Assembly (NCBI RefSeq): GCF_028715765.1
Contig: NZ_JAQURE010000007.1
Span: 1 to 64,000, forward strand
Reading direction: 5' to 3'
Origin: Rhodoferax sp.
Lineage (GTDB): Bacteria > Pseudomonadota > Gammaproteobacteria > Burkholderiales > Burkholderiaceae_C
Length of the DNA stretch: 64,000 nucleotides
Part shown: piece after piece, positions 44,092 to 54,168 of the stretch
How the letters are laid out: each line of letters begins with the position of its first letter
Numbering within the stretch: the stretch's first letter is position 1
The notes under the pieces: model-generated
Database searches by the model: none
Seen by the model: the letters and a program-made list of their open reading frames with translations, nothing else
What the model was told of the DNA's origin: nothing
Program-made: the position numbers and the translations under genes

Positions 44092-44988
44092 ATGGCAACT
44101 GGCAAGGAAATACGCGGCAAGATCAAAAACTTCGAAAGCACGAAGAAGATCACCAAGGCCATGGAGATGATTTCTGTCTCCAAAATGCGTAAGGCCCAAG
44201 AGCGGATGCGTGCGGCTCGCCCGTACGCTGAAAAAGTCCGCAACATTGCGGCGCATTTGGGTCAAGCTAACCCTGAGTACGTGCATGCTTTCATGAAACC
44301 CAACGATGCCAAATCGGTGGGCATGATTGTGGTCAGCACTGACAAAGGGCTGTGCGGTGGTCTGAACACCAATGTGTTGCGTGGTGTGACCAACAAGCTG
44401 CGTGAAGTCCAGACGGCTGGCATGACCACCCAAGCGGTGGCCATCGGCAACAAAGGCTTGGGGTTTTTGAATCGCATTGGCGCCAAGGTGGTGGCTCATG
44501 TCACGCAACTGGGCGATCGTCCTCATCTTGAACGCCTGATCGGCCCCGTCAAGGTGTTATTGGATGCATATGCCAAGGGTGAAGTCAATGCGGTTTACCT
44601 GACCTACACACGCTTCATCAATACCATGAAGCAAGAAGTGGTGATGGAGCAGCTGTTGCCTTTGTCTGCGGTTGAAATGCAAGCCCAAGCCAAGGCCAGC
44701 GAACAAGCCACAGGCATCAAACATGGCTGGGACTACATCTATGAGCCAGACGCGCAAACCGTGATTGATGACCTGTTGGTTCGCTATGTAGAGGCGTTGG
44801 TTTTTCAGGCGGTGGCTGAAAACATGGCCTCCGAGCACGCAGCACGCATGGTCGCCATGAAAGCGGCCACGGACAATGCTGGCAACGTGATTGGCGAGTT
44901 GAAATTGGTCTACAACAAGACCCGTCAAGCGGCCATCACCAAAGAGTTGTCAGAAATTGTCTCTGGCGCGGCAGCCATCAGCGGCTAA
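44092..44988 (+). CDS. atpG: ATP synthase F1 subunit gamma
   Basis: A 298-residue central rotor. N-terminal helix [20 protein letters not shown] and [12 protein letters not shown], then [13 protein letters not shown] and C-terminal [27 protein letters not shown] site before the ATG. Confidence 0.97.
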   Translation: MATGKEIRGKIKNFESTKKITKAMEMISVSKMRKAQERMRAARPYAEKVRNIAAHLGQANPEYVHAFMKPNDAKSVGMIVVSTDKGLCGGLNTNVLRGVTNKLREVQTAGMTTQAVAIGNKGLGFLNRIGAKVVAHVTQLGDRPHLERLIGPVKVLLDAYAKGEVNAVYLTYTRFINTMKQEVVMEQLLPLSAVEMQAQAKASEQATGIKHGWDYIYEPDAQTVIDDLLVRYVEALVFQAVAENMASEHAARMVAMKAATDNAGNVIGELKLVYNKTRQAAITKELSEIVSGAAAISG

Positions 44989-46461
<1,473 letters not shown>

Positions 46462-46512
46462 TGGCTTTACGGGGCGGCTCGTTAGCGCTGCCCCCAACTG
46501 ATTAGGAAAAAA

Positions 46513-46929
46513 ATGAACACTATTCATGTTGATGTGGTAAGTGCCGAAGAATCCATTTTCTCGGGCGAGGCGCGTTTTGTGGCCTTGCCTGGCGAAGCCG
46601 GAGAACTGGGCATTTACCCACGCCACACACCTTTGATCACACGCATCAAAGCGGGTTCGGTACGCATTGAACAAGCGGATGGCAGTGAAGAATTTGTGTT
46701 CGTGGCGGGTGGCATTCTTGAAGTGCAACCCAACTGCGTCACCGTTTTGTCTGACACCGCCATTCGCGGCAAAGACCTTGACGATGAAAAAGCCAATGCT
46801 GCCAAGCTGGCCGCCGAAGATGCGGTTAAAAACGCCAAGACTGACCTTGACTTGGCTCGCGCCTCGTCTGAATTGGCAGTGATGGCGGCTCAAATTGCGG
46901 CTCTGCGCAAATACCGCAACAAGAAATAA
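46513..46929 (+). CDS. atpC: ATP synthase F1 subunit epsilon
   Basis: A 138-residue subunit: beta-sandwich ([29 protein letters not shown]) and a C-terminal helical hairpin that regulates the motor. Last gene of the operon; a terminator follows. Confidence 0.96.
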   Translation: MNTIHVDVVSAEESIFSGEARFVALPGEAGELGIYPRHTPLITRIKAGSVRIEQADGSEEFVFVAGGILEVQPNCVTVLSDTAIRGKDLDDEKANAAKLAAEDAVKNAKTDLDLARASSELAVMAAQIAALRKYRNKK

Positions 46930-46950
46930 CCGTCAGAGCTTTGTCTCTCT

Positions 46951-46990
46951 CAAAAGCCAGCATTCGCTTTGTCGACTGCTGGCTTTTTTT
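46951..46990 (+). terminator. Rho-independent terminator of the atp operon
   Basis: AAAGCCAGCA (46953-46962) pairs perfectly with TGCTGGCTTT (46977-46986), followed by a T run. The A run on the other side would also stop the convergent TPM operon. Confidence 0.9.
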
Positions 46991-47025
46991 GTGGTCATCG
47001 TTTACGGCCACATGACCCTGCACCG

Positions 47026-47547
47026 TCAGTTCAATATTGGCTCATTGGGTAATTCATCCGGATTGTCTTGCTGGGAGGTGATGGGGAAATAGGTGGCCAA
47101 GAGGCGGTTGACTTCCTGCAGTGCCATGTGCAGTCCTGCTTCGGGGGTGCTTGATTTGAATGCGGCACTCATGCGTGCCGACAAATTCACCCAGGTGTTG
47201 GGCGGCACTTGTCGGTTCAGCCCTCGGTCGGCCACAATTTCAAGCCGTCTTTCCACCAACAGCAGGTAAATCAACACGCCGTTGTTGTGTTCGGTGTCCC
47301 ACACCTTGAGTTTGCCGAACAGGCTCAAGGCACGCTGGTGAACCATCTCGGCCACAGGAATGTCTTGCCAAAGGTAGCTGTTGGGCAGCGCAGATTCAAT
47401 GTGAATGCGGATTTCCCCACTGTGCTGGGTTTCAGATTGAGCTACAGCCTCAGTCAACCTTGCCTGCGCGGCAGGTGGCAGCCATTGGCTGGCCGCATCG
47501 TCACTTTGCCAGCGGTGCTTCATCAGACGTACAAATCGCTGCCACAT
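47026..47547 (-). CDS. TPM-domain protein (short, membrane-free)
   Basis: A 173-residue protein built mainly of a TPM (YgcG/phosphatase-like) domain: LTEAVAQSETQHSGEIRIHI, WDTEHNNGVLIYLLLVERR, and DRGLN. It has no signal peptide. Its start overlaps the stop of the upstream TPM gene by one base (TGATG), so they are coupled. It ends a lemA-TPM-TPM operon. Biochemical role unknown. Confidence 0.82.
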   Translation of the reverse strand: MWQRFVRLMKHRWQSDDAASQWLPPAAQARLTEAVAQSETQHSGEIRIHIESALPNSYLWQDIPVAEMVHQRALSLFGKLKVWDTEHNNGVLIYLLLVERRLEIVADRGLNRQVPPNTWVNLSARMSAAFKSSTPEAGLHMALQEVNRLLATYFPITSQQDNPDELPNEPILN

Positions 47548-48452
47548 CACCAGTCTCCCGAGGCGCCACCGCCACCAAAATCGCCACCACCACCAGAGCT
47601 AAATCCGCCACCTGAGCCGCCGCCAAACCCACCCATGCCAGCGCCGCCGCCACCCCAGCCACCACCGTGGCCACCTCGTCCGCCCCGAGGGGGGTTAAAA
47701 CTTTGAATCAAGGTGAAGATAAGCGCCAGCACCCCCGCTAGGCCAGCCAACATGAGGCTGGTGGTGAGGATCATGGTGATGAAACCCGCTACACCGCCAG
47801 TGGCCACCGCCCCCAACTTTTTCCCTAACATGTTTCGCGTGACCGCACCCACCACAGGCACGGCGATGAACATGAACACGCCCAATTGCATCCAGTCAAA
47901 GCCTGTCTCTGCCTGGTTTGCCCCTGTTGCCGCTGCTGCGGCAGGCTCAGGCAAGGCTTCACCTGCAATCAGTGCGGTCAGCCGTGCCACACCTGCTTGC
48001 AGCCCACCGGCGTAGTCAGACTGTTTGAAACGCGGCTTGATGGTGTCGTCAATGATGCGCTTGGCGGCCAAGTCGGGCACCGCACCTTCCAGGGTTTTGG
48101 CCACTTCAATGCGCAGTTTGCGATCTTGCACCGCTACCACCATCAGCACACCGTCACCCACGTCTTTGCGACCAATTTTCCAGCTGTTGGCCACACGGTT
48201 GGCATAAGCTGCAATGTCTTCCGGTAGCGTGCTGGGCACCAGCAGCAGCACTACTTGTGACCCCTTGGTCTGTTCAAAACTGGCCAAAGTGGCTTCAAGT
48301 TCAGCTACCTGGGGGGCTGTCAAAGTGCCAGAAGTGTCAACCACATGGCCGGTTAAAGCCGGCACCGCTTGTTGTGCCCAACTGTGCCCGCCCAATGACA
48401 GTGCCAGCAGCCAACCGAGCAGCTTCAAGCACCATGCTGCGCGGAGATTCAT
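47547..48452 (-). CDS. TPM-domain membrane protein (YgcG-like), Gly-rich tail
   Basis: A 301-residue protein. Signal peptide (LLGWLLALSLGGHSWAQ), periplasmic TPM domain (residues about 28-165: VVDTSGTLTAPQVAELE, DVGDGVLMVVAVQDRKLRIE), a hydrophobic segment at about 185-245, and a C-terminal tail almost wholly Gly, Ser and Phe. This is the classic layout of YgcG proteins that accompany LemA. Stop and start codons interlock with neighbours on both sides. Confidence 0.87.
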   Translation of the reverse strand: MNLRAAWCLKLLGWLLALSLGGHSWAQQAVPALTGHVVDTSGTLTAPQVAELEATLASFEQTKGSQVVLLLVPSTLPEDIAAYANRVANSWKIGRKDVGDGVLMVVAVQDRKLRIEVAKTLEGAVPDLAAKRIIDDTIKPRFKQSDYAGGLQAGVARLTALIAGEALPEPAAAAATGANQAETGFDWMQLGVFMFIAVPVVGAVTRNMLGKKLGAVATGGVAGFITMILTTSLMLAGLAGVLALIFTLIQSFNPPRGGRGGHGGGWGGGGAGMGGFGGGSGGGFSSGGGGDFGGGGASGDW

Positions 48453-49036
48453 TTTTTATTGAAATCCACTACCGGCGGGGCAGAAATGGCGGCCTCGTTT
48501 TGCACCGCAAAGGCGGGCTTGGGCGCGTAACTGAACACCATGGCGGTCAAGTTGCTGGGAAAGCTGCGCGCCAGCACGTTGTAATCTTGCACCGATTGAA
48601 TGTAGCGATTGCGTGCCACCGTGATGCGGTTCTCGGTGCCTTCAAGTTGCACCCGTAAATCGCTAAAGCCCTGGTTGGCTTTCAAATTGGGGTACTGCTC
48701 AGACACCATCATCAGCCGACTCAGTGCGGAGCCCAACTCGCCTTGTGCCGCCTGAAACTTGCCAAAGGCCGCGGGGTCGTTCAAGGTTTCCGGCGTGACC
48801 TGGATCGAGGTGGCTTTGGCGCGCGCCTCAATCACCTTGGTCAACGTGTCTTGTTCAAAAGCAGCTTCGCCTTTGACTGTGGCCACAATATTGGGCACCA
48901 AATCGGCGCGGCGTTGGTACTGGTTCAGCACTTCGCTCCAAGCCGACTTGGTTTGTTCGTCCAAGCGTTGAAAGTCGTTGTAGCCACAGCCTGACAACAG
49001 CACCGCGGCAAGCAGCATCAAAATCCAGCGTTTCAT
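48449..49036 (-). CDS. LemA family lipoprotein
   Basis: A 195-residue protein with lipobox LLSGC, then the LemA fold: YNDFQRLDEQTKSAWSEVLN, QYQRRADLVPNIVATVKG, and a long coiled-coil-like bundle. A strong GGAGG site precedes the ATG at 49036. It leads the lemA-TPM-TPM operon. LemA proteins are envelope-linked; the exact role is unknown. Confidence 0.9.
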   Translation of the reverse strand: MKRWILMLLAAVLLSGCGYNDFQRLDEQTKSAWSEVLNQYQRRADLVPNIVATVKGEAAFEQDTLTKVIEARAKATSIQVTPETLNDPAAFGKFQAAQGELGSALSRLMMVSEQYPNLKANQGFSDLRVQLEGTENRITVARNRYIQSVQDYNVLARSFPSNLTAMVFSYAPKPAFAVQNEAAISAPPVVDFNKK

Positions 49037-49189
49037 GAGCACCTCCAGAATAAAAACAATACGTTAGCACACGTCATGCGATCCGCCACCGGCGTTGATG
49101 TGAGCTGTCATACGGCTATTGAGGGCATGGCGCGGGCGAGTGTTTCAAATGCGGTCAAAATCAAACGCTTCTACCAGCCACACACCGCC

Positions 49190-49639
49190 ATGTCCAAAGC
49201 CAAAAAAATTGCAGCCACCGTGGGCGGCTCAGCCGACGAAATTGAGGCAAGTTTCTACGAAGCTTTGCAAAAGGGCGACCTTGAGCGCCTGATGGCCTGT
49301 TGGGCAGACGAAGACGAAGTGGTCTGCATTCACCCTGGCGGCCCTCGCTTGGTGGGGCTGGGGGTGATTCGTGCCGCGTTTGAGTCGATGTTCAGCAACG
49401 CCAGTTTGCGCATCAGCGCCCAAGACGTGCGCAAGATTGAAGCCCTGGCCAGCAGCGTGCACAGCGTGCGTGAGCGCATTGAAATCCTCACCCCCGAAGG
49501 CCCGGTGGATGCTTTTGTGATGGCCACCAACGTCTACCACAAGACCGCCCAGGGGTGGCGCCTGGTGGCGCACCATGCCAGCCAAGGCAGCCCGCGTGAG
49601 ACTGAAGACATCACCGAAAAACCGCCTGTGCTGCATTGA
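49190..49639 (+). CDS. SnoaL-like/NTF2-fold protein
   Basis: A 149-residue protein with the NTF2-like fold pattern (EIEASFYEALQKGDLERLMA, CIHPGGPRLVGLGVIRAAFE, VYHKTAQGWRLVAHHAS). The start at MSKAKKIAAT is chosen; the in-frame extension to 49076 is not fold-like. Related proteins include ketosteroid isomerase-like and YybH enzymes; activity unknown. Confidence 0.82.
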   Translation: MSKAKKIAATVGGSADEIEASFYEALQKGDLERLMACWADEDEVVCIHPGGPRLVGLGVIRAAFESMFSNASLRISAQDVRKIEALASSVHSVRERIEILTPEGPVDAFVMATNVYHKTAQGWRLVAHHASQGSPRETEDITEKPPVLH

Positions 49640-49690
49640 TGGTCAAAAAATGCCTCTCGTGCCTGTCAATCAAGCGCAATCAGCTCCAAA
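49640..49690 (+). repeat. Dispersed palindromic repeat, copy 10 (diverged), at the yheT start
   Basis: TCAAAAAATGCCTCTCGTGC then CTGTCAATCAAGCGCAATCA and GCT. It aligns with the consensus codon by codon in the yheT frame, with the consensus TGA reading CAA. Confidence 0.6.
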
Positions 49691-50696
49691 AGTTATAGCA
49701 CCTGGCTGGTTGCCAGGTGGTCATGCACAGACCATTTGGCCAGCGTTGCGGGTGCGGCACAGCTGCCCTGCAGCGCTGGCTGCCATTCGCTACGAGCGCC
49801 AGCGCTGGCCTACGCCAGATGGCGACTTTGTGGATGTGGACTGGCTCACCCTTAGCCCACGCCCCATGCAAGCGCCGCTACTGGTGCTGTTTCATGGGTT
49901 AGAGGGGTCGTCACGCAGCCACTACGCACTGGCATTTGCGCGCGTGGCGCACGATTGCGGTCTGAACTTTGCAGTGCCGCACTTTCGTGGCTGCAGTGGC
50001 CAGATCAACCTGGCCCCGCGTGCCTACCATTCCGGTGATTTTGAAGAAGTGGGGTGGCTGCTGTCGCGCTTGCGCCAGCACACGACGCGCCCTTTGTGGG
50101 TGGTGGGCGTGTCTTTGGGGGGCAACGTGCTGCTGCGCTGGGCGCAAGAGGCAGGCAGCCAAGCGCTGCAGCTTGCCAGCGCCGTTGCCAGTGTGTCCGC
50201 CCCGTTGGACTTGACGGCCAGCGGTCAGGCCATGGGGCTGGGATTTAACCGGTGGGTCTACACCCGCATGTTTTTGCGCAGCATGAAACCCAAAGCGCTG
50301 CAAAAGCTGGCGCAACACCCAGGGCTGTTTCAAGTGCAAGACTTGCTCAAGGCGCGCACGCTGTATGACTTTGACAACGTCTTCACCGCGCCACTTCATG
50401 GCTTTCAAAACACGCAAGACTATTGGCAGCGTGCATCTGCTCTGCCACACCTGCACCGGCTGCAGCTGCCCAGCCTGGTGGTGAATGCGCAAAATGATCC
50501 GTTTGTTCCTGCGGCCAGTCTGCCCCACGCCCACCAGGTCAGCCGCCATGTCACGCTGTGGCAACCCCGCCAGGGTGGCCATGTGGGGTTTGCACAAGCA
50601 CCGTGGCCGGGACAGATTCAAGCCTTGCCACAAGCCGTGGTGGCCTGGCTGGCGCAGCAGGCCAACTTCAACCTCAAAGGATGCTCAGATGGATGA
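49650..50696 (+). CDS. yheT: YheT family alpha/beta hydrolase
   Basis: A 348-residue hydrolase. Landmarks: PGWLPGGHAQTIWPALR, LVLFHGLEGSSRSHYA (oxyanion hole), NFAVPHFRGCSG, nucleophile Ser in VGVSLGGNVLLRW, and acid/His in NAQNDPFVP and GGHVGF. The first dozen residues (MPLVPVNQAQSA) are encoded by a diverged dispersed repeat. The physiological ester is unknown. Confidence 0.88.
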   Translation: MPLVPVNQAQSAPKVIAPGWLPGGHAQTIWPALRVRHSCPAALAAIRYERQRWPTPDGDFVDVDWLTLSPRPMQAPLLVLFHGLEGSSRSHYALAFARVAHDCGLNFAVPHFRGCSGQINLAPRAYHSGDFEEVGWLLSRLRQHTTRPLWVVGVSLGGNVLLRWAQEAGSQALQLASAVASVSAPLDLTASGQAMGLGFNRWVYTRMFLRSMKPKALQKLAQHPGLFQVQDLLKARTLYDFDNVFTAPLHGFQNTQDYWQRASALPHLHRLQLPSLVVNAQNDPFVPAASLPHAHQVSRHVTLWQPRQGGHVGFAQAPWPGQIQALPQAVVAWLAQQANFNLKGCSDG

Positions 50697-51228
50697 CCTC
50701 GTCAAGCAAGCCATGGCCAAATGGCCCAATGTGCCCGACTGTTACGGCTGGCTGGGCTTGGATGCACGTGGCAACTGGTTCATGCGCGACGACCGCACAC
50801 AGGCGCTGGGTGGGTTTGCCAGCGGGCTGGCGGGCAGCAAAGGCGCTGAATTGCGCCACGACAAGTTGCTGGCCTTCATCGGGCGCAACTACGCGCCCGA
50901 TGCACGCGGCTGCTGGGCGTTTCAAAATGGGCCACAGCGGGTGTTTGTAGAGCTGCAAGCCACCCCGCTGGTCTGGCGGCTGCAGCCCGATGGCCACGTC
51001 CACGACCACATGGGTCACGTCGCGGTGGTGCAGTCCTGCTGGCTTGATGACCTAGGTTGGCTCTACCTGGCAACAGATTTGGGTTTTGGCCTGGTGCACA
51101 GCCAAGACGTAGCGCAGGCTGCGCTTCAAATTGAACAAGGCGTTTGGAGCCCTCAAGACACCACTCAAGCCAATCTGGAAACCCAATTCGGCTTTGTCAA
51201 AAGCCCTGAATTGCTACATAATAAATAG
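50689..51228 (+). CDS. Conserved hypothetical protein (Burkholderiales type)
   Basis: A 179-residue soluble protein beginning MDDLVKQAMAKWPNVPDCYG, with many Trp and Gly and a LATDLGFGLVHSQDV motif. I recognise it as conserved in Comamonadaceae, probably under a DUF2946 label, but the function is unknown. The ATG overlaps the yheT stop by eight bases, indicating coupling. The stop codon is supplied by dispersed repeat copy 11. Confidence 0.78.
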   Translation: MDDLVKQAMAKWPNVPDCYGWLGLDARGNWFMRDDRTQALGGFASGLAGSKGAELRHDKLLAFIGRNYAPDARGCWAFQNGPQRVFVELQATPLVWRLQPDGHVHDHMGHVAVVQSCWLDDLGWLYLATDLGFGLVHSQDVAQAALQIEQGVWSPQDTTQANLETQFGFVKSPELLHNK

Positions 51229-51270
51229 CTATAAGCGCTTTATTTATAAGCACTATAGGCCTAAAATGCT
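51222..51270 (-). repeat. Dispersed palindromic repeat, copy 11
   Basis: Reverse orientation: AATAGCTATAAGCGCTTTAT then TTATAAGCACTATAGGCCTA. Its TAG is the stop codon of the gene upstream. Confidence 0.82.
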
Positions 51271-51323
51271 CTTAAAAAATAACTACTCAGTACGCTATGA
51301 ATTCATGAGCAAGAATTGAGGCA

Positions 51324-52019
51324 ATGCAAAGCTTGCCCGACCTCACCACACTCAGTCACGTAGAAAAGGACGCGCTCATTGTGACGTTGTGGAATCCGGT
51401 GCAAAGCCTGGGCAAGCAATTGGCTGCGATGCAGCAGTCGATCAAGGAGCTTCAAGCTCGCTTAAGCCTCAACAGCAGTAACTCCAGCAAACCCCCAAGT
51501 ACGGATGGCCTGGCTAAACCAGCGCCGAAGTCTCTGCGTGGCAAAAGCGCAAAACCATCTGGTGGACAGCCCGGCCACAGAGGTGCAACTCTGAGCCAAC
51601 GTGCACCACTGCCACCGCAGCGCCAGATATGGTTCACCGAGCAATGGACGCTATTGCTGCAGCGTGGTGAGCGCTTCAACCCAGAACAAAAGTACACGGG
51701 AGCACCCACTGGCAAGCGGGGCAAACTCAGGCAATGCAAGGCATTCAATCTGCTGCTGCGCCTGCGCAACTACAAAGACGATGTATGGCGCTTCATGACC
51801 GATGTGGGCGTACCGTTCATCAACAACTTGGCCGAGCAGGCGCTGCGCATGGCCAAGGTTCGACAGAAGGTCTCGGGGTGCTTGTGCACGATTGAGGGAG
51901 CCAAAACGTTCTTCACCATTCGCTCGTACTTGGCCACCATGCGCAAACAAAAAGCCTGTCTGTTTGATTGTCTGGTCAGTGTCTTTCAGGGCCAGCCGAT
52001 TCAACCTCAGTTGGCTTGA
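51324..52019 (+). pseudogene. IS66-family transposase with internal in-frame deletion
   Basis: 231 codons. The N-terminal IS66 part is present: helical region and NSSNSSKPPSTDG motif, then SGGQPGHRG. So is the C-terminal part (VPFINNLAEQALRMAKVRQK and GAKTFFTIRSYLATMRKQK). About 250-300 residues that should hold the zinc finger and most of the DDE catalytic core are missing around base 51640, yet the frame is kept. It cannot transpose. No clear terminal repeats were found. Confidence 0.85.
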
Positions 52020-52131
52020 ATTCCTGAATTCTTATGGGGGCGTGGGCTGCATGGCTGGGCTGGATACCTGAGTAGTTACGACGATTTATAAGAAAACAGC
52101 CTGTAGCCCTGGTTCGCGCAAAAATGAAGTG

Positions 52132-52287
52132 CAACACCAAGGCGCGCAAAGCCTGCTCGGCTGGGGCTGGGGACTGCCAAGGCGGTGAATTGCGTTCAGC
52201 ACAGAACGCAGCAATCAACTCTGCATCAACTTTGTCAGTCTTGGTATGCACCAAACGGGACGCGCCAAAAGCCTTGATTTGTGCCGG
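52132..52287 (-). pseudogene. IS110-family transposase fragment
   Basis: A stretch reading PAQIKAFGASRLVHTKTDKV, then DAELIAAFCAERN and APAEQALRALV, matches the N-terminal DEDD domain of IS110/IS1111 transposases. Sequence on both sides is not transposase-like in that frame. Only about 50 codons remain. Confidence 0.8.
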
Positions 52288-52352
52288 CCAGCCAATCAGC
52301 CAAGTTGTCCAACCTCTTTGCCTCGCACCGTCACAAGCAAGGCCGGCAAGTT

Positions 52353-53045
52353 TCAAGCCGGATAGTGCCGTCCGCCAAAAATGGCCGAGCCCACGCGCAC
52401 CATGGTGCTGCCGCTGGCAATGGCGGCCTCCAGGTCGGCACTCATGCCCATGGACAGCGTGTCGAGCGCCAAGCCTTCCGCATTTAATGCATCAAATAGA
52501 CCTCTAGCCCTACTGAATACTGCACAAGCAGCTACAAAATCAAAAGCAGGCTCTGGAATGCACATAAGTCCGCGCAGGTGCAAACCAGGCAGCAGAGCCA
52601 CCGCTTTGGCCAGCGCCATAGCCTCTGCAGGTACCACCCCGGATTTGGTTGCGCCGCCGTCCACATTGACCTGAAGGCACACCTGCAGTGGTGGCTTTTC
52701 GGCAGGACGTTGCGCACTCAAGCGCTCGGCAATTTTGAGCCGGTCAACCGTGTGCACCCAGTCAAAGTGCTCGGCCACCAAGCGGGTTTTGTTGCTTTGG
52801 ATGGGACCAATGCAGTGCCACTGCAGCGGCAAATGGTGCAGCAAAGTGATTTTTTGTACCGCTTCCTGGATGTAGTTTTCACCAAAGGCGGTTTGCCCGG
52901 CGGCATAAGCCGCTTGCACGGCATCTGTGCCAAATGTTTTGGACACCGCCAGCAGCGTCACAGCATTTGAGGGGCGGCCACTGGCATGAGCGGCGGCGTC
53001 TATGCGCTGGTGCACGGCCTGCAGGCGGGTTTGAATCGTGGTCAT
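52353..53045 (-). CDS. yggS: PLP homeostasis protein YggS/PLPBP
   Basis: A 230-residue alanine-racemase-like barrel that binds pyridoxal phosphate. The PLP-binding Lys is in LLAVSKT, with FGENYIQEA, WHCIGPIQSNK and LSMGMSADLEAAI. The segment FVAACAVFSRARGLFDALNA is encoded by a diverged dispersed repeat (52495-52545), rich in codons rare in this window (GTA, AGG, AGA, CTA, TTA). Overall length stays normal. Start at MTTIQTRLQ. It diverges from pilT. Confidence 0.92.
   Translation of the reverse strand: MTTIQTRLQAVHQRIDAAAHASGRPSNAVTLLAVSKTFGTDAVQAAYAAGQTAFGENYIQEAVQKITLLHHLPLQWHCIGPIQSNKTRLVAEHFDWVHTVDRLKIAERLSAQRPAEKPPLQVCLQVNVDGGATKSGVVPAEAMALAKAVALLPGLHLRGLMCIPEPAFDFVAACAVFSRARGLFDALNAEGLALDTLSMGMSADLEAAIASGSTMVRVGSAIFGGRHYPA
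52495..52545 (+). repeat. Dispersed palindromic repeat, copy 12, inside yggS
   Basis: ATAGACCTCTAGCCCTACTG then AATACTGCACAAGCAGCTAC and AAAAT. The copy reads through yggS in the only stop-free frame of the reverse-complement consensus. Confidence 0.65.
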
Positions 53046-53061
53046 AATTGTGTGGAGGTTT

Positions 53062-53078
53062 TTGTCAAAGCGTGACAA
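53062..53078. promoter_or_regulatory. Palindrome in the yggS/pilT divergent region
   Basis: TTGTCA-AAGCG-TGACAA, a perfect six-base inverted repeat centred between the two start codons (53045 and 53111). It is a possible operator; no known regulator consensus is matched with confidence. Confidence 0.35.
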
Positions 53079-53110
53079 GGCCAGAGCGTAACAAACACCA
53101 AGGGGAACCC

Positions 53111-54154
53111 GTGGACATCACCCAGTTGCTGGCTTTCAGCGTGAAAAACAAGGCCTCAGACTTGCACCTTTCGGCCGGGCTGCCACCGATGATTCGGGTG
53201 CATGGCGACGTGCGCCGCATCAACGTCGAGGCGCTGGACCACAAGCAAGTGCACGCCATGGTGTACGACATCATGAACGACTCGCAGCGCAAGCACTATG
53301 AAGAGTTTTTAGAGATTGACTTCTCGTTTGAGATTGAGGGGCTGGCGCGGTTTCGGGTCAATGCGTTCAATCAAAACCGGGGTTCCGGTGCGGTGTTTCG
53401 CACCATTCCCAGCAAAATTTTGACCCTTGAACAACTCAACTGTCCCAAAATTTTTGCCGACCTGGCGCTTAAACCGCGTGGCTTGGTGCTGGTGACTGGC
53501 CCCACCGGTTCAGGCAAATCCACCACGCTGGCGGCCATGGTGAACTACCTCAATGAAACCGAGTTCGGCCACATCCTCACCGTCGAAGACCCGATTGAGT
53601 TTGTGCACGAATCCAAAAAATGCCTGATCAACCAGCGCGAAGTGGGGCCGCACACGCAAAGCTTTGCCGCCGCACTGCGCTCTGCCCTGCGCGAAGATCC
53701 AGATGCCATTTTGGTGGGTGAAATGCGCGACCTGGAAACCATCCGCTTGGCCATGACCGCCGCTGAAACCGGCCACCTGGTGTTTGGCACGCTGCACACC
53801 AGCAGCGCCGCCAAAACCATTGACCGGATCATTGACGTGTTTCCAGCGGAAGAAAAAGAAATGGTGCGCGCCATGTTGTCTGAGTCGCTGCAAGCTGTGA
53901 TTTCGCAAACGCTGTGCAAAACCAAAGACGGCCAGGGCCGGGTGGCAGCGCACGAGATCATGCTGGGCACCAGCGCCATTCGCAACTTGATCCGCGAGGC
54001 CAAGGTGGCGCAGATGTACTCCAGCATCCAGACTGGCAATAGCGTGGGCATGCAAACGCTGGATCAAAACCTGACCGACCTGGTGCGGCGCAACATCATC
54101 AGCCCGGCCGAGGCGCGTTCCAAAGCCAAAATCCCGGACAACTTCCCTGGCTGA
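53111..54154 (+). CDS. pilT: Type IV pilus retraction ATPase PilT
   Basis: A 347-residue hexameric ATPase driving pilus disassembly and twitching. Walker A GPTGSGKST, Asp box ILTVEDPIEFVHESK, Walker B DAILVGEMRDLETI, His box TGHLVFGTLHTSSAAKT, and the PilT-type AIRNLIREAK at the C-terminus. The GTG start at 53111 follows AAGGGGA and gives the standard length; the longer frame to 53048 is not family-like. Confidence 0.96.
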   Translation: MDITQLLAFSVKNKASDLHLSAGLPPMIRVHGDVRRINVEALDHKQVHAMVYDIMNDSQRKHYEEFLEIDFSFEIEGLARFRVNAFNQNRGSGAVFRTIPSKILTLEQLNCPKIFADLALKPRGLVLVTGPTGSGKSTTLAAMVNYLNETEFGHILTVEDPIEFVHESKKCLINQREVGPHTQSFAAALRSALREDPDAILVGEMRDLETIRLAMTAAETGHLVFGTLHTSSAAKTIDRIIDVFPAEEKEMVRAMLSESLQAVISQTLCKTKDGQGRVAAHEIMLGTSAIRNLIREAKVAQMYSSIQTGNSVGMQTLDQNLTDLVRRNIISPAEARSKAKIPDNFPG

Positions 54155-54168
54155 CACAAGGACATTTC

